Below, piece by piece: positions 1 through 5,613 of a DNA stretch of 5,613 bases (its first letter is position 1; the number at the start of each line of letters is the position of its first letter). The notes beneath the pieces are model-generated. The model worked only from the letters and a program-made list of their open reading frames with translations. It was not told where the DNA came from and did no database searches. The stretch covers positions 1 to 5,613 of the forward strand of contig JAIDMV010000267.1 of assembly GCA_029050385.1 (NCBI GenBank), read 5' to 3'. The translations under genes and the position numbers were made by a program. This DNA comes from Anaeroplasmataceae bacterium (GTDB taxonomy: Bacteria; Bacillota_I; Bacilli_A; Acholeplasmatales; Anaeroplasmataceae).

Positions 1-61
1 TCTCTGCCTAGGAGAATCCTCTTATTTTATATCTCTTTTGGAAAAATAATCATTTTAGCCT
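1..61. other. Left-edge segment with no assignable gene
   Basis: All three minus-strand frames are closed by stop codons here, so no minus-strand gene body is visible after the peptidase gene that ends at 62. The only minus-strand start with a plausible ribosome binding site (ATG at 53-51, AAAGG at 63-59) gives just eight codons (MIIFPKEI) before TAA at 29-27. Two plus-strand frames are open from the window edge. One ends at 47-49 and reads LCLGESSYFISLLEK. The other ends at 109-111 and is hydrophobic. Either could be the tail of a convergent gene, but the stretch is too short to say. A small AGGA-GAA-TCCT inverted repeat lies at 10-20; it lacks a T-tract, so I do not call it a terminator. 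Confidence 0.3.
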
Positions 62-1294
62 TTATTCTTTACTTTTTTCACAAATTGCTTGAATATATTC
101 TGCATTTCTAAAATAGTCAATATATTGATAAAAATCTTTTATCTGTAAAGTTTGGCTTTGTTCAAGTTCATCTAGATAAGATGCATTTTCTAAAGCTAAA
201 ACTAAAATCTCGTCGCCTAATTCTTCAACTGAATCTAAAGCACGAATACTTTTAGCCTTAAGATGTTTAAGATATTGTTCTAACGCAGCTTTGTCCAAAT
301 CCCTTTTTGAAAGGTTTTTAAGCTTATATTCAATATCTTTCAAGAATTCCTTAGGAGAAAGAGATGTTGTAGAAATAATTGCATAGCTCGTATCTCTGAG
401 AGTCATAACGTAATAATCTATATCTGCAATAAAAGCTTTTTTAGAGTATAATTCATTGTAATACTTTGTAGATGGAGAAAAAAGACCATCTAGTAATCCA
501 ATAATAAAATTACAAAATAAATGTGCATCTTGATTTGCAGAAAAGCGCATTGCTAAGGCTGCAGTTGTTTGTTCACAATTTGCTTGCATTGAAAAGCTAG
601 AGCCTATCTTTAGAGGAGGCTCCTCTTTCCTTTCTGGAATTCCTCTATTCACACTCAAGCGCTGCATCACATTCTCAATGAACTGATAGACCTTTTCTCT
701 TGGCTCATGAGAAACAATAACCATATAGGAATTATCTGTTGTATAAAAGGCTTGATAGGCTTTGTTTAAATCCTCAAAAGTCGTTTGTGTGACGCTTTTT
801 ACAGTTCCTGCAACATTACTGGACAAACTACTTCTTGGATATAGTTCTTTCAATATTTTTCTTGTAAATCTGGATTCTATAACATCATCATACATTTTGA
901 TTTCAGATGTAATAATGCCCTTTTCCTTCTCAACGTCTTCTTTTTTAAAATAAGGTGTAAAATACATTTTTAATAAAAGCTCAAGTGGAGCGTATAAATC
1001 CTCTGTTGTAGTAAAATAGTAAATTGTTTTTTCTAAATCCGTGTATGCATTTGCAGAAGCATTTAATTTTGAAAATTCTTCAAACGCATCTCCATAAGGC
1101 ATTTGAAATAGCTTATGCTCAATAAAATGGGCTGTTCCTTCTAAAGAGGTAATGGCATTTCCCTCTAAATAAAATTTTAAATCCCTGCTTCCATAATTCA
1201 ACCCTATCCCAACATAACTTTTATGAAAATTAGGCTTTTCTACATAGCATACTTTAAGGCCGTTTTTCGTTTGAAATACATTATTTTTCTGCAT
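62..1294 (-). CDS. ymfH: M16-family zinc peptidase, YmfH-like catalytic subunit
   Basis: A 410-residue, probably cytoplasmic member of the M16 (insulinase/pitrilysin/MPP) metallopeptidase family, close to the length I expect for Bacillus YmfH. The inverted zinc motif HFIEH is at residues 56-60: His56 and His60 are the predicted zinc ligands and Glu59 the catalytic base. Glu131, in the conserved-looking context EKGIITSEIKMYDD, is the likely third ligand. The N-terminal half (about 1-215) is therefore a complete catalytic domain. The C-terminal half (about 225-400) looks like the second M16 half-domain but shows no clear Arg/Tyr substrate-binding signature of its own. The start at 1294 is supported by AGGAGG 8 nt upstream. 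The gene overlaps the preceding YmfF-like gene by 14 bp, suggesting translational coupling and a heterodimer. The substrate is unknown; relatives in the family process peptides or precursors. The family call is firm, the ymfH symbol is by similarity of motifs and gene order. Confidence 0.87.
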   Translation of the reverse strand: MQKNNVFQTKNGLKVCYVEKPNFHKSYVGIGLNYGSRDLKFYLEGNAITSLEGTAHFIEHKLFQMPYGDAFEEFSKLNASANAYTDLEKTIYYFTTTEDLYAPLELLLKMYFTPYFKKEDVEKEKGIITSEIKMYDDVIESRFTRKILKELYPRSSLSSNVAGTVKSVTQTTFEDLNKAYQAFYTTDNSYMVIVSHEPREKVYQFIENVMQRLSVNRGIPERKEEPPLKIGSSFSMQANCEQTTAALAMRFSANQDAHLFCNFIIGLLDGLFSPSTKYYNELYSKKAFIADIDYYVMTLRDTSYAIISTTSLSPKEFLKDIEYKLKNLSKRDLDKAALEQYLKHLKAKSIRALDSVEELGDEILVLALENASYLDELEQSQTLQIKDFYQYIDYFRNAEYIQAICEKSKE

Positions 1295-2483
1295 GTACTT
1301 TTCCTCCTAGAACATATACAAACGATTTTTTCAAACGTTTGTAAACCTCTAATATATCTTTCATTGTCACATTTTGATACCCCTTTATTGCTTGACTAGA
1401 TTTAGGGGTATCTAAAAAATAGGTATCCATAAAATAATTTTCAATAGCGGTATCTAGATAGTCTTCCATAAGACGTGTTTTAGAAATAAAAACGTTTCTT
1501 ATTTCTTCTAAATCAAACTCTAGCTTTTCAATTTCTTCTACCGCTTCTTCAATTGCCTCGATTCCTTTTTTTACATTTTTAGGATCCAAAACACAGCTAA
1601 TAAGGATAATCCCAGAAGCCCCCATATAGGAAGAACTTATAGCATAGCATAAGCCATATTTTTCTCTTACCTTACGAAATAAATATGAAGAACCTCCTTC
1701 TCCTAAAATGTGATTTAAAAAGGCACATGCTGAAAAAAGTCTATCGTCTGAAAATGTATTTGTTTCATAAATAACATTTAAATAACACTGCTTACTTTTG
1801 CTTGGTTCAGACAAAGAATGAGGAGGATTTCCACGATCCTTAAAAAGGTAATTTCTCTTTGGAGTTAGTGTTATAGCTTGTGGATTTTCTTTAAAAGAAA
1901 GACGCCCTGTACCTATAGAAATTGTCTCTTCATTTTTCAGTTTTTGATAATAAAGAAAAAGTTTTTTAGGTGTGATTTTTTCTAAATCCTCAAATGTCCC
2001 AAAGCGGGAATATTCTCTTGTTGTCCCTTTAAAATAATGAAGTAAAGTATTTTCTACAGAAATAGATTGTAAATTTTCTTTTAAACTTAAAAGATCACTT
2101 TCAAAGATTTCATAAGCTCTTTCAAATAATGCTTTATTTGCTGTAGCAGAATTCATCTTAGCCTCTAAGAATAATTCAAATTCTTCTTCTAGACGATTTA
2201 GCGTATAGTTTTCGTCATCAATATAAGAAGGATCAACAGCACATAAACTATAAACAAAAACACTATAAGAGCCAAAGGTTGTTAAATAGACATGGAATTT
2301 TGCATCATATAAATCTCCTAATATAGAATTCATTTTGGCCTCTGTAGGATAAGCCTTACATGCAAGCTCTTGATAATAGCATAAAAACCTTCTAATTGTT
2401 TGTTCTTCCTTGACTATAGGAGCAACAAAGTATTTCTTAAGCATAATCTGATGGAACATATCCTGCTTAATAAAGATATCCAT
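1281..2483 (-). CDS. ymfF: M16-family peptidase-like protein, YmfF-like non-catalytic subunit
   Basis: A 400-residue M16-superfamily protein with no HxxEH or HxxE-type zinc motif anywhere, so it should not be catalytic alone. Its second half carries the typical M16 C-domain signature GGSSYLFRKVREKYGLCY (residues 263-280). That stretch holds the Arg/Tyr pair (Arg273 and Tyr280), which in two-subunit M16 enzymes contributes substrate binding opposite the zinc site. The N-terminal half has the LGDLYDAKFHVYLTTFG stretch (55-71), typical of an M16 half-domain. A Glu-rich helix lies around 309-330. The start at 2483 has an excellent AGGAGGT (2490-2496) with 6-nt spacing. The stop lies inside the next gene, whose product has the zinc site this one lacks. 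Together they resemble Bacillus YmfF/YmfH and, more distantly, mitochondrial MPP. Expression probably depends on its own unseen promoter or on readthrough of the deoD terminator just upstream. Confidence 0.83.
   Translation of the reverse strand: MDIFIKQDMFHQIMLKKYFVAPIVKEEQTIRRFLCYYQELACKAYPTEAKMNSILGDLYDAKFHVYLTTFGSYSVFVYSLCAVDPSYIDDENYTLNRLEEEFELFLEAKMNSATANKALFERAYEIFESDLLSLKENLQSISVENTLLHYFKGTTREYSRFGTFEDLEKITPKKLFLYYQKLKNEETISIGTGRLSFKENPQAITLTPKRNYLFKDRGNPPHSLSEPSKSKQCYLNVIYETNTFSDDRLFSACAFLNHILGEGGSSYLFRKVREKYGLCYAISSSYMGASGIILISCVLDPKNVKKGIEAIEEAVEEIEKLEFDLEEIRNVFISKTRLMEDYLDTAIENYFMDTYFLDTPKSSQAIKGYQNVTMKDILEVYKRLKKSFVYVLGGKVHAEK
1303..1308 (-). promoter_or_regulatory. Ribosome binding site for the YmfH-like gene
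   Basis: The minus strand reads AGGAGG here, followed by an 8-nt spacer (AAAAGTAC, 1302-1295) to the ATG at 1294. It lies inside the last codons of the upstream YmfF-like gene, so the second cistron has its own strong initiation site despite the 14-bp overlap. This fixes the start choice. Confidence 0.85.
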
Positions 2484-2489
2484 AAAAAG

Positions 2490-2496
2490 ACCTCCT
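2490..2496 (-). promoter_or_regulatory. Ribosome binding site for the YmfF-like gene
   Basis: The minus strand reads AGGAGGT, a near-perfect anti-16S match, 6 nt before the ATG at 2483. It lies immediately downstream of the deoD terminator. In the 58 bp between deoD and this gene I find no convincing -35/-10 pair. Confidence 0.85.
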
Positions 2497-2513
2497 AACC
2501 TTTATTTTTTTCG

Positions 2514-2540
2514 AAAAAAAAGAAGATATGCATCTTCTTT
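2514..2540 (-). terminator. Rho-independent terminator after deoD
   Basis: On the minus strand a 9-bp perfect stem (AAAGAAGAT / ATCTTCTTT, arms 2540-2532 and 2527-2519) encloses the tetraloop GCAT. It runs into a U-tract, eight consecutive T from 2521 to 2514. It begins 1 nt after the deoD stop codon (2544-2542). The stem is A/T-rich and so of moderate strength; some readthrough into the peptidase genes is plausible. Confidence 0.75.
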
Positions 2541-2541
2541 C

Positions 2542-3264
2542 TTATTTGCCTGCAAGTTCCAAAGCAATTTTCATCATATTTGTAAAGTTCTTCTGACGCT
2601 CTTCACTAGAGGTCACCTCATGACTAATGAAGGAATCAGAAATAGTTAATAAGCAAGCTGCCTTCTTTCCAGTAGCCTTAGCATTTGCAAATAAAGCAAA
2701 GCTCTCCATTTCTACACATTTACAGCCATATGTATCATGAACATCCTTCCAATGATCTGGATTAGAAGAATAGAAAACATCACTGGAATGAATCTTAGCT
2801 TCCTTTAGAGGAATACCTAATTCCTCTGCAGCCTTTCTAAGCTTATTATTAACAGAATTAGAACTCTTTAAAGATTTTCCTCTAATCCCGAATGCAGTCT
2901 TTGCAAAGGAAGATTCTGAATAAGCCTCTGTTACTAAAACTGTATCATATACTTTTAAATCTGCATCATAGGAACCAGCTGAACCAATTCTAATAATAGT
3001 TTCAACACCATAGAATTCAAATAATTCATAAGAATAAATACCAATAGAAGGCATACCCATACCAGAACCCATAACAGAAATTCTTTTTCCGTGATATTTA
3101 CCTGTAAAGCCGAACATATTTCTCGTCGAAGTGAAGCATACAACTTCTGTTAAAAATGTATCTGCAATAAATTTTGCACGAAGGGGATCACCTGGCATTA
3201 ATACTGTTTTTGCAATCAAAGATGCATCTGCACAAGCAATATGTGGTGTAGGGATTTTACTCAT
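2542..3264 (-). CDS. deoD: Purine nucleoside phosphorylase, DeoD type
   Basis: A 240-residue cytoplasmic enzyme of the PNP/UDP phosphorylase family, normally a hexamer. It reversibly phosphorolyses purine (deoxy)nucleosides to base plus (deoxy)ribose 1-phosphate. Family landmarks are all present: PTPHI with His8; the phosphate loop MPGDPLRAK (Gly25, Arg29); Arg48 in TRNMFGFTG; IRIGSAGS with Arg92 and Ser95; the ribose-binding VEMES (Glu185-Met186-Glu187); the base-protonating Asp210 in TISDS; and Arg223 in the EERQ stretch that closes over the active site in E. coli. The start is the ATG at 3264 (MSKIPTPHI). It has GGAGGA 8 nt upstream and matches the family N-terminus. A further upstream in-frame ATG at 3327 would add 21 hydrophobic residues and is rejected. 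It overlaps the deoC stop by 8 bp, so the two are co-translated, and a terminator follows its stop. Confidence 0.95.
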   Translation of the reverse strand: MSKIPTPHIACADASLIAKTVLMPGDPLRAKFIADTFLTEVVCFTSTRNMFGFTGKYHGKRISVMGSGMGMPSIGIYSYELFEFYGVETIIRIGSAGSYDADLKVYDTVLVTEAYSESSFAKTAFGIRGKSLKSSNSVNNKLRKAAEELGIPLKEAKIHSSDVFYSSNPDHWKDVHDTYGCKCVEMESFALFANAKATGKKAACLLTISDSFISHEVTSSEERQKNFTNMMKIALELAGK

Positions 3265-3910
3265 TTTGATATTCCTCCATAATTTTAGCGCCACAGCTAC
3301 AGCCAATACGATCAGCTCCTGCAGCAATCATTTCTTCGAAGGTTTTCTTATCACGAATTCCTCCAGCAGCCTTTACCTTGCAAACTGTTCCAACAGTTTT
3401 CTTCATTAATGCAACATCTTCTACTGTTGCACCGCCTGTACCAAAGCCTGTAGAAGTTTTAACAAAGTCAGCATGTGCTTTCATAGAAGCCTTACATGCC
3501 TCAACCTTTTCTTCATCTGTTAGATAGCAGCACTCAATGATAACCTTTACTAATACACCTTGAGCTGCTTCTACTACGGCTTTAATATCCTCATAGACAT
3601 AATCCCAATTGTGCGCCTTTGCCATACCAATATTGATAACCATATCAATCTCATCTGCACCATCTGCAATGGCCTTAGTAGTTTCAAAAGCTTTTACCTC
3701 ACTTGGAGTTGCACCTAGTGGGAATCCTACTACTGTACAAGTTAAAACGCCTGTATCTGTAAGAAGTTTATGAGCTAAACTTACATTACTAGGGTTTACG
3801 CAAACAGAAGCAAAATGATGCTCATTTGCTTCATTACAAAGCTTTAAAATGTCATCATATGTTGCTGTTGCTTTTAAATTTGTGTGGTCAATATACTTTG
3901 ATTTTTCCAT
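3257..3910 (-). CDS. deoC: Deoxyribose-phosphate aldolase (DERA)
   Basis: A 217-residue class I aldolase, a cytoplasmic TIM barrel that cleaves 2-deoxyribose 5-phosphate to glyceraldehyde 3-phosphate and acetaldehyde. Its length fits the usual 215-225-residue bacterial form. The Schiff-base lysine is Lys151 in FVKTSTGFGTGGAT. The second active-site lysine is Lys180 in VKAAGGIRD, and the catalytic aspartate is Asp89 in EIDMVINIG. The N-terminus YIDHTNLKATAT (6-17) and VGFPLGA (61-67) are also typical. The C-terminal phosphate-binding loop reads RIGCSCGAKI, with two cysteines where many homologues have Thr/Ala and Ser/Ala. The start at 3910 has AAGGAAAGG 7 nt upstream. It lies 42 bp after the unknown gene with no terminator between, and its stop overlaps deoD (ATGAGTAA). 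Lacking its own obvious promoter, it is probably transcribed from the promoter at 4836-4864. Confidence 0.96.
   Translation of the reverse strand: MEKSKYIDHTNLKATATYDDILKLCNEANEHHFASVCVNPSNVSLAHKLLTDTGVLTCTVVGFPLGATPSEVKAFETTKAIADGADEIDMVINIGMAKAHNWDYVYEDIKAVVEAAQGVLVKVIIECCYLTDEEKVEACKASMKAHADFVKTSTGFGTGGATVEDVALMKKTVGTVCKVKAAGGIRDKKTFEEMIAAGADRIGCSCGAKIMEEYQNE
3273..3278 (-). promoter_or_regulatory. Ribosome binding site deciding the deoD start
   Basis: The minus strand reads GGAGGA, within the deoC codons for Met-Glu-Glu, followed by ATATCAAA (8 nt) and the ATG at 3264. It supports the short 240-residue form of deoD. I saw no comparably strong site in front of the upstream ATG at 3327. 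Confidence 0.85.
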
Positions 3911-3952
3911 ATTTTTTCCTTTCCTTTTTTATTCTTTGTATTTTTTAATATT

Positions 3953-4807
3953 TTAAATATCTAAAATATTTTTTAGTTTGATTTCCTTTAATTCAACCGT
4001 AAGAGGAGCAAATTTAGATTTGGTTATTATTTTTCTTAATTTACCAATGGATTTCATATCCACCATTTTAATATTACCATAGCCATCAATCATTTTTAAA
4101 AGCTTATCTGCCTTAACTGCGAGCTCCTGCATAGCCACGTACTTTGGAGATTTAGGGTCATTATAATATAAGATATCTATCCCAGGTGGGATAATGAATG
4201 GGTTCTCTCCATCCCAAGACATACAAACGAATGCTGTTCTAGACTTATCTGCACGCATGAAAAAATAGTCAGAGATTTGTACTTTATTTCTATCTAGCAA
4301 AACTTCTAGTTTAGGTTTTCTTAAAATATAATTATAAATCTGAGAAAGTAAAGCAGGATCTATACGGCTATAGCTTGCGATTTCTTCTTCATTTTTATTT
4401 TTATAGGCATTTTTCCAGATATCAAAGGTTTTAGCCAATGTATTCTTTCTAAAGGTTACAACATCCTCATAAGACTCATTATATACAGCGAATTTAAACA
4501 TTTTAGCAATCTCATCTGCCATATCTAAAATAAGCTCTACACAATATGTTGATAATTTAATATCAAATTCCACTCTGAAATTTACATCAAAAAATTTTGG
4601 ATTCAAACGTTCAAGATGAGGAATTGCGCTTTTGGAGGAAAGTATGAAATGAGCATCAAAATCTAATATTGGATGATGAAAGGTATAGTCTCTATTTTCT
4701 CCGTTTCTTTCCAAAGTTACATTCGGATTTGACTGAAAATATGTTAAAAGTTCTGTACGGTCAAAAACTCTCGTACCCTCTTTCAAATAATAGAATTTAA
4801 ACTGCAT
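3953..4807 (-). CDS. Conserved-looking protein of unknown function, first gene of the deoCD unit
   Basis: A 284-residue protein I do not recognise. It has no signal peptide and no membrane segment, so it should be cytoplasmic. Residues 1-85 look strand-rich with many aromatics and acidic patches (FHHPILDFDAHFILSSKS at 43-60, FFDVNFRVEFDIK at 72-84). Residues 86-172 look mostly helical. Residues 190-225 hold a Gly/Pro-rich segment (MSWDGENPFIIPPGIDILYY at 196-215). The tail (230-284) is lysine-rich. I see no catalytic motif, metal-binding cluster, nucleotide-binding P-loop or helix-turn-helix I would trust. The start at 4807 is backed by GGTGGTGA about 5 nt upstream and by a good promoter. Codon use and base composition look like those of its neighbours, so there is no sign of recent transfer. 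It shares a transcript with deoC and deoD by position, but whether it acts in nucleoside salvage is open. Confidence 0.88.
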   Translation of the reverse strand: MQFKFYYLKEGTRVFDRTELLTYFQSNPNVTLERNGENRDYTFHHPILDFDAHFILSSKSAIPHLERLNPKFFDVNFRVEFDIKLSTYCVELILDMADEIAKMFKFAVYNESYEDVVTFRKNTLAKTFDIWKNAYKNKNEEEIASYSRIDPALLSQIYNYILRKPKLEVLLDRNKVQISDYFFMRADKSRTAFVCMSWDGENPFIIPPGIDILYYNDPKSPKYVAMQELAVKADKLLKMIDGYGNIKMVDMKSIGKLRKIITKSKFAPLTVELKEIKLKNILDI

Positions 4808-4835
4808 TTACTTCACCACCAAATCTATCTATATT

Positions 4836-4864
4836 ATTTTACCATTTTTAGAGGAAATTGTCAA
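4836..4864 (-). promoter_or_regulatory. Sigma-A-type promoter for the unknown gene-deoC-deoD unit
   Basis: The minus strand has a consensus -35 box TTGACA (4864-4859), a 17-bp spacer, and TAAAAT (4841-4836) as -10, one mismatch from TATAAT. A TG sits in the extended -10 position (TGG before TAAAAT). Transcription would begin about 6-8 bp further on, near 4829, leaving a leader of roughly 20 nt before the ATG at 4807. That is too short for a riboswitch. It follows the ileS terminator by 14 bp. Confidence 0.82.
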
Positions 4865-4877
4865 AACTTCTATAGAG

Positions 4878-4927
4878 AAATAAAAATGTTTATAGACATA
4901 CGCAATATTTTGTCTATAAACATTTTT
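4878..4927 (-). terminator. Strong hairpin terminator after ileS
   Basis: A perfect 17-bp inverted repeat has arms AAAAATGTTTATAGACA (4882-4898) and TGTCTATAAACATTTTT (4911-4927). It encloses a 12-nt loop and lies 21 bp past the ileS stop. Read on the minus strand, the stem ends in TTTTTATTT, a U-rich tail. On the plus strand it also ends in seven T, so it could work in both directions. The stem is A/T-rich but long and without mismatch. Confidence 0.85.
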
Positions 4928-4948
4928 TTCTGTATGATTTTTATTTTT

Positions 4949-5613
4949 CTACTTTGTTAAATTCTTAACAATTGTCTCACATCTTGGGCATAGTCCATTT
5001 CCATTTACAGCAGGTACAATCATCCAACAACGTTCACAGGTTGGACCTTCTGCTTTCTCTACTGCAACACTAAACACAGCTCCATCCTTAAGTTCAAGCT
5101 GTGAAACAATTAGGATTTGAGCCAAATCAGAATCTAAGCTTTCAAAAACCTTTTTAGCCTTTGCATCTAGAGTTAAAACTAGTTTAGCATTAAAGCTCTT
5201 TCCAATAACTTTTGCAGCACGGGCTTCCTCTAAAGCCTTTAGGATTTCATCACGATATTTCATAAAGGTATCAAAGGTCTCTTCTAGCTTTTCATCTACT
5301 TCTTTAGCAGTAGGCATATCTGTCAAATAGATATCTTGTTCTGTTTTGCTTGGAAGTAAATCATAAGCTTCACTCATTGTATGAGGCAAAATTGGGGCTA
5401 GCAATTTCATTAAAGCATCTAGTACCTCATAGAAGACGGTTTGACAAGATAATCTCTTCTTGCTGGTAGGAGCTTCTATATATAAAATATCCTTTGTAAA
5501 GTCTAAATAGAATGCTGAAAGCGTATTGGCAATATAACTATTGGTTGCACGATATACTTCACCAAAGTCAAAATTGTCATAATGCTTTTTAATATCTTTA
5601 ATAAATCTTTGAA
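4949..5613 (-). CDS. ileS: Isoleucyl-tRNA synthetase, C-terminal part (5' end outside the window)
   Basis: The last 221 codons of a class I synthetase that charges tRNA-Ile in the cytoplasm. The frame is open to the right edge: upstream of the ATG at 5410 it continues through FGEVYRATNSYIANTLSAFY and YLDFTKDILYIEAPTSKKR, so that internal ATG is not the start. These are characteristic of the IleRS anticodon-binding helical domain, followed by MKLLAPILPHTMSEAYDLLP. The C-terminal zinc knuckle CERCW...CPRC (codons 5038-4979) is the hallmark of bacterial-type IleRS. Its loop between the Cys pairs is 12 residues, shorter than the roughly 16 I recall in Staphylococcus aureus IleRS. The HIGH and KMSKS motifs would lie outside the window. 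The stop is TAG at 4951-4949, followed by a terminator. The next gene has its own promoter, so it is a separate transcription unit. Confidence 0.96.
   Translation of the reverse strand, partial: QRFIKDIKKHYDNFDFGEVYRATNSYIANTLSAFYLDFTKDILYIEAPTSKKRLSCQTVFYEVLDALMKLLAPILPHTMSEAYDLLPSKTEQDIYLTDMPTAKEVDEKLEETFDTFMKYRDEILKALEEARAAKVIGKSFNAKLVLTLDAKAKKVFESLDSDLAQILIVSQLELKDGAVFSVAVEKAEGPTCERCWMIVPAVNGNGLCPRCETIVKNLTK

Noticed and set aside
27..53. Eight-codon minus-strand ORF (MIIFPKEI) after the YmfH-like gene
   Set aside because: Has a weak AAAGG upstream but is too short to support as a gene and could be chance.
762..953. Plus-strand open frame of 63 codons inside the YmfH-like gene
   Set aside because: Antisense shadow of a well-supported gene, with a Ser/Phe/Leu-rich translation and no recognisable product.
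2955..3143. Minus-strand 62-codon frame inside deoD
   Set aside because: Out-of-frame shadow of deoD.
3265..3327. In-frame upstream ATG that would give deoD a 21-residue hydrophobic N-terminal extension
   Set aside because: The ATG at 3264 has a strong ribosome binding site and matches the family N-terminus (MSKIPTPHI); the extension is merely deoC sequence read in another frame.
3131..3409. Plus-strand open frame of 92 codons opposite deoC/deoD
   Set aside because: Lies antisense to two conserved enzymes; its translation has no recognisable features.
3947..3970. Inverted repeat with 9-bp arms (AATATTTTA / TAAAATATT) at the end of the unknown gene
   Set aside because: The stem is purely A/T and on the minus strand is followed by A rather than T, so it cannot be a normal terminator for that gene; likely chance in AT-rich sequence.
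4808..4881. Possible riboswitch or T-box leader before the unknown gene
   Set aside because: The predicted leader is only about 20 nt, and the rest is occupied by promoter elements.
4949..5410. A separate 153-residue zinc-finger protein starting at the ATG at 5410
   Set aside because: The same frame continues open upstream to the window edge with clear IleRS sequence, so this is an internal methionine of ileS.

Overview
The window is an AT-rich stretch with standard stop codons (TAA/TAG) and tryptophan encoded by TGG. All five complete genes and one partial gene lie on the minus strand. Strong AGGAGG-type ribosome binding sites, tight gene packing, a deoC-deoD pair and a YmfF/YmfH peptidase pair point to a low-GC Bacillota bacterium. 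Erysipelotrichia or a relative seems likely, but that is an impression from protein style, not a proven assignment.

Layout, read in the direction of transcription (right to left). (1) The C-terminal end of isoleucyl-tRNA synthetase (ileS) enters from the right edge. It ends at 4949 and is followed by a 17-bp perfect hairpin terminator (about 4878-4927). (2) A near-consensus sigma-A-type promoter (4836-4864) then starts a new unit: an unrecognised 284-residue protein (3953-4807), deoC (3257-3910) and deoD (2542-3264). deoC and deoD overlap by 8 bp. A short hairpin with a U-tract directly follows the deoD stop. (3) Next come two M16-family peptidase-like genes overlapping by 14 bp. The YmfF-like subunit (1281-2483) has no zinc motif. 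The YmfH-like subunit (62-1294) carries the HFIEH zinc site. (4) Positions 1-61 contain no recognisable minus-strand gene; a plus-strand gene may converge here, but this cannot be decided from the window.

Functionally, deoD and deoC form a nucleoside and deoxyribose-phosphate salvage module. PNP releases deoxyribose 1-phosphate, and after conversion by a phosphopentomutase (not in this window) DERA cleaves deoxyribose 5-phosphate to acetaldehyde and glyceraldehyde 3-phosphate. The YmfF/YmfH pair looks like a two-subunit metallopeptidase with complementary half-sites. I see no CRISPR array, mobile element, tRNA, riboswitch or clearly novel system. The items most worth a second look are the unrecognised promoter-proximal gene and the split peptidase pair.
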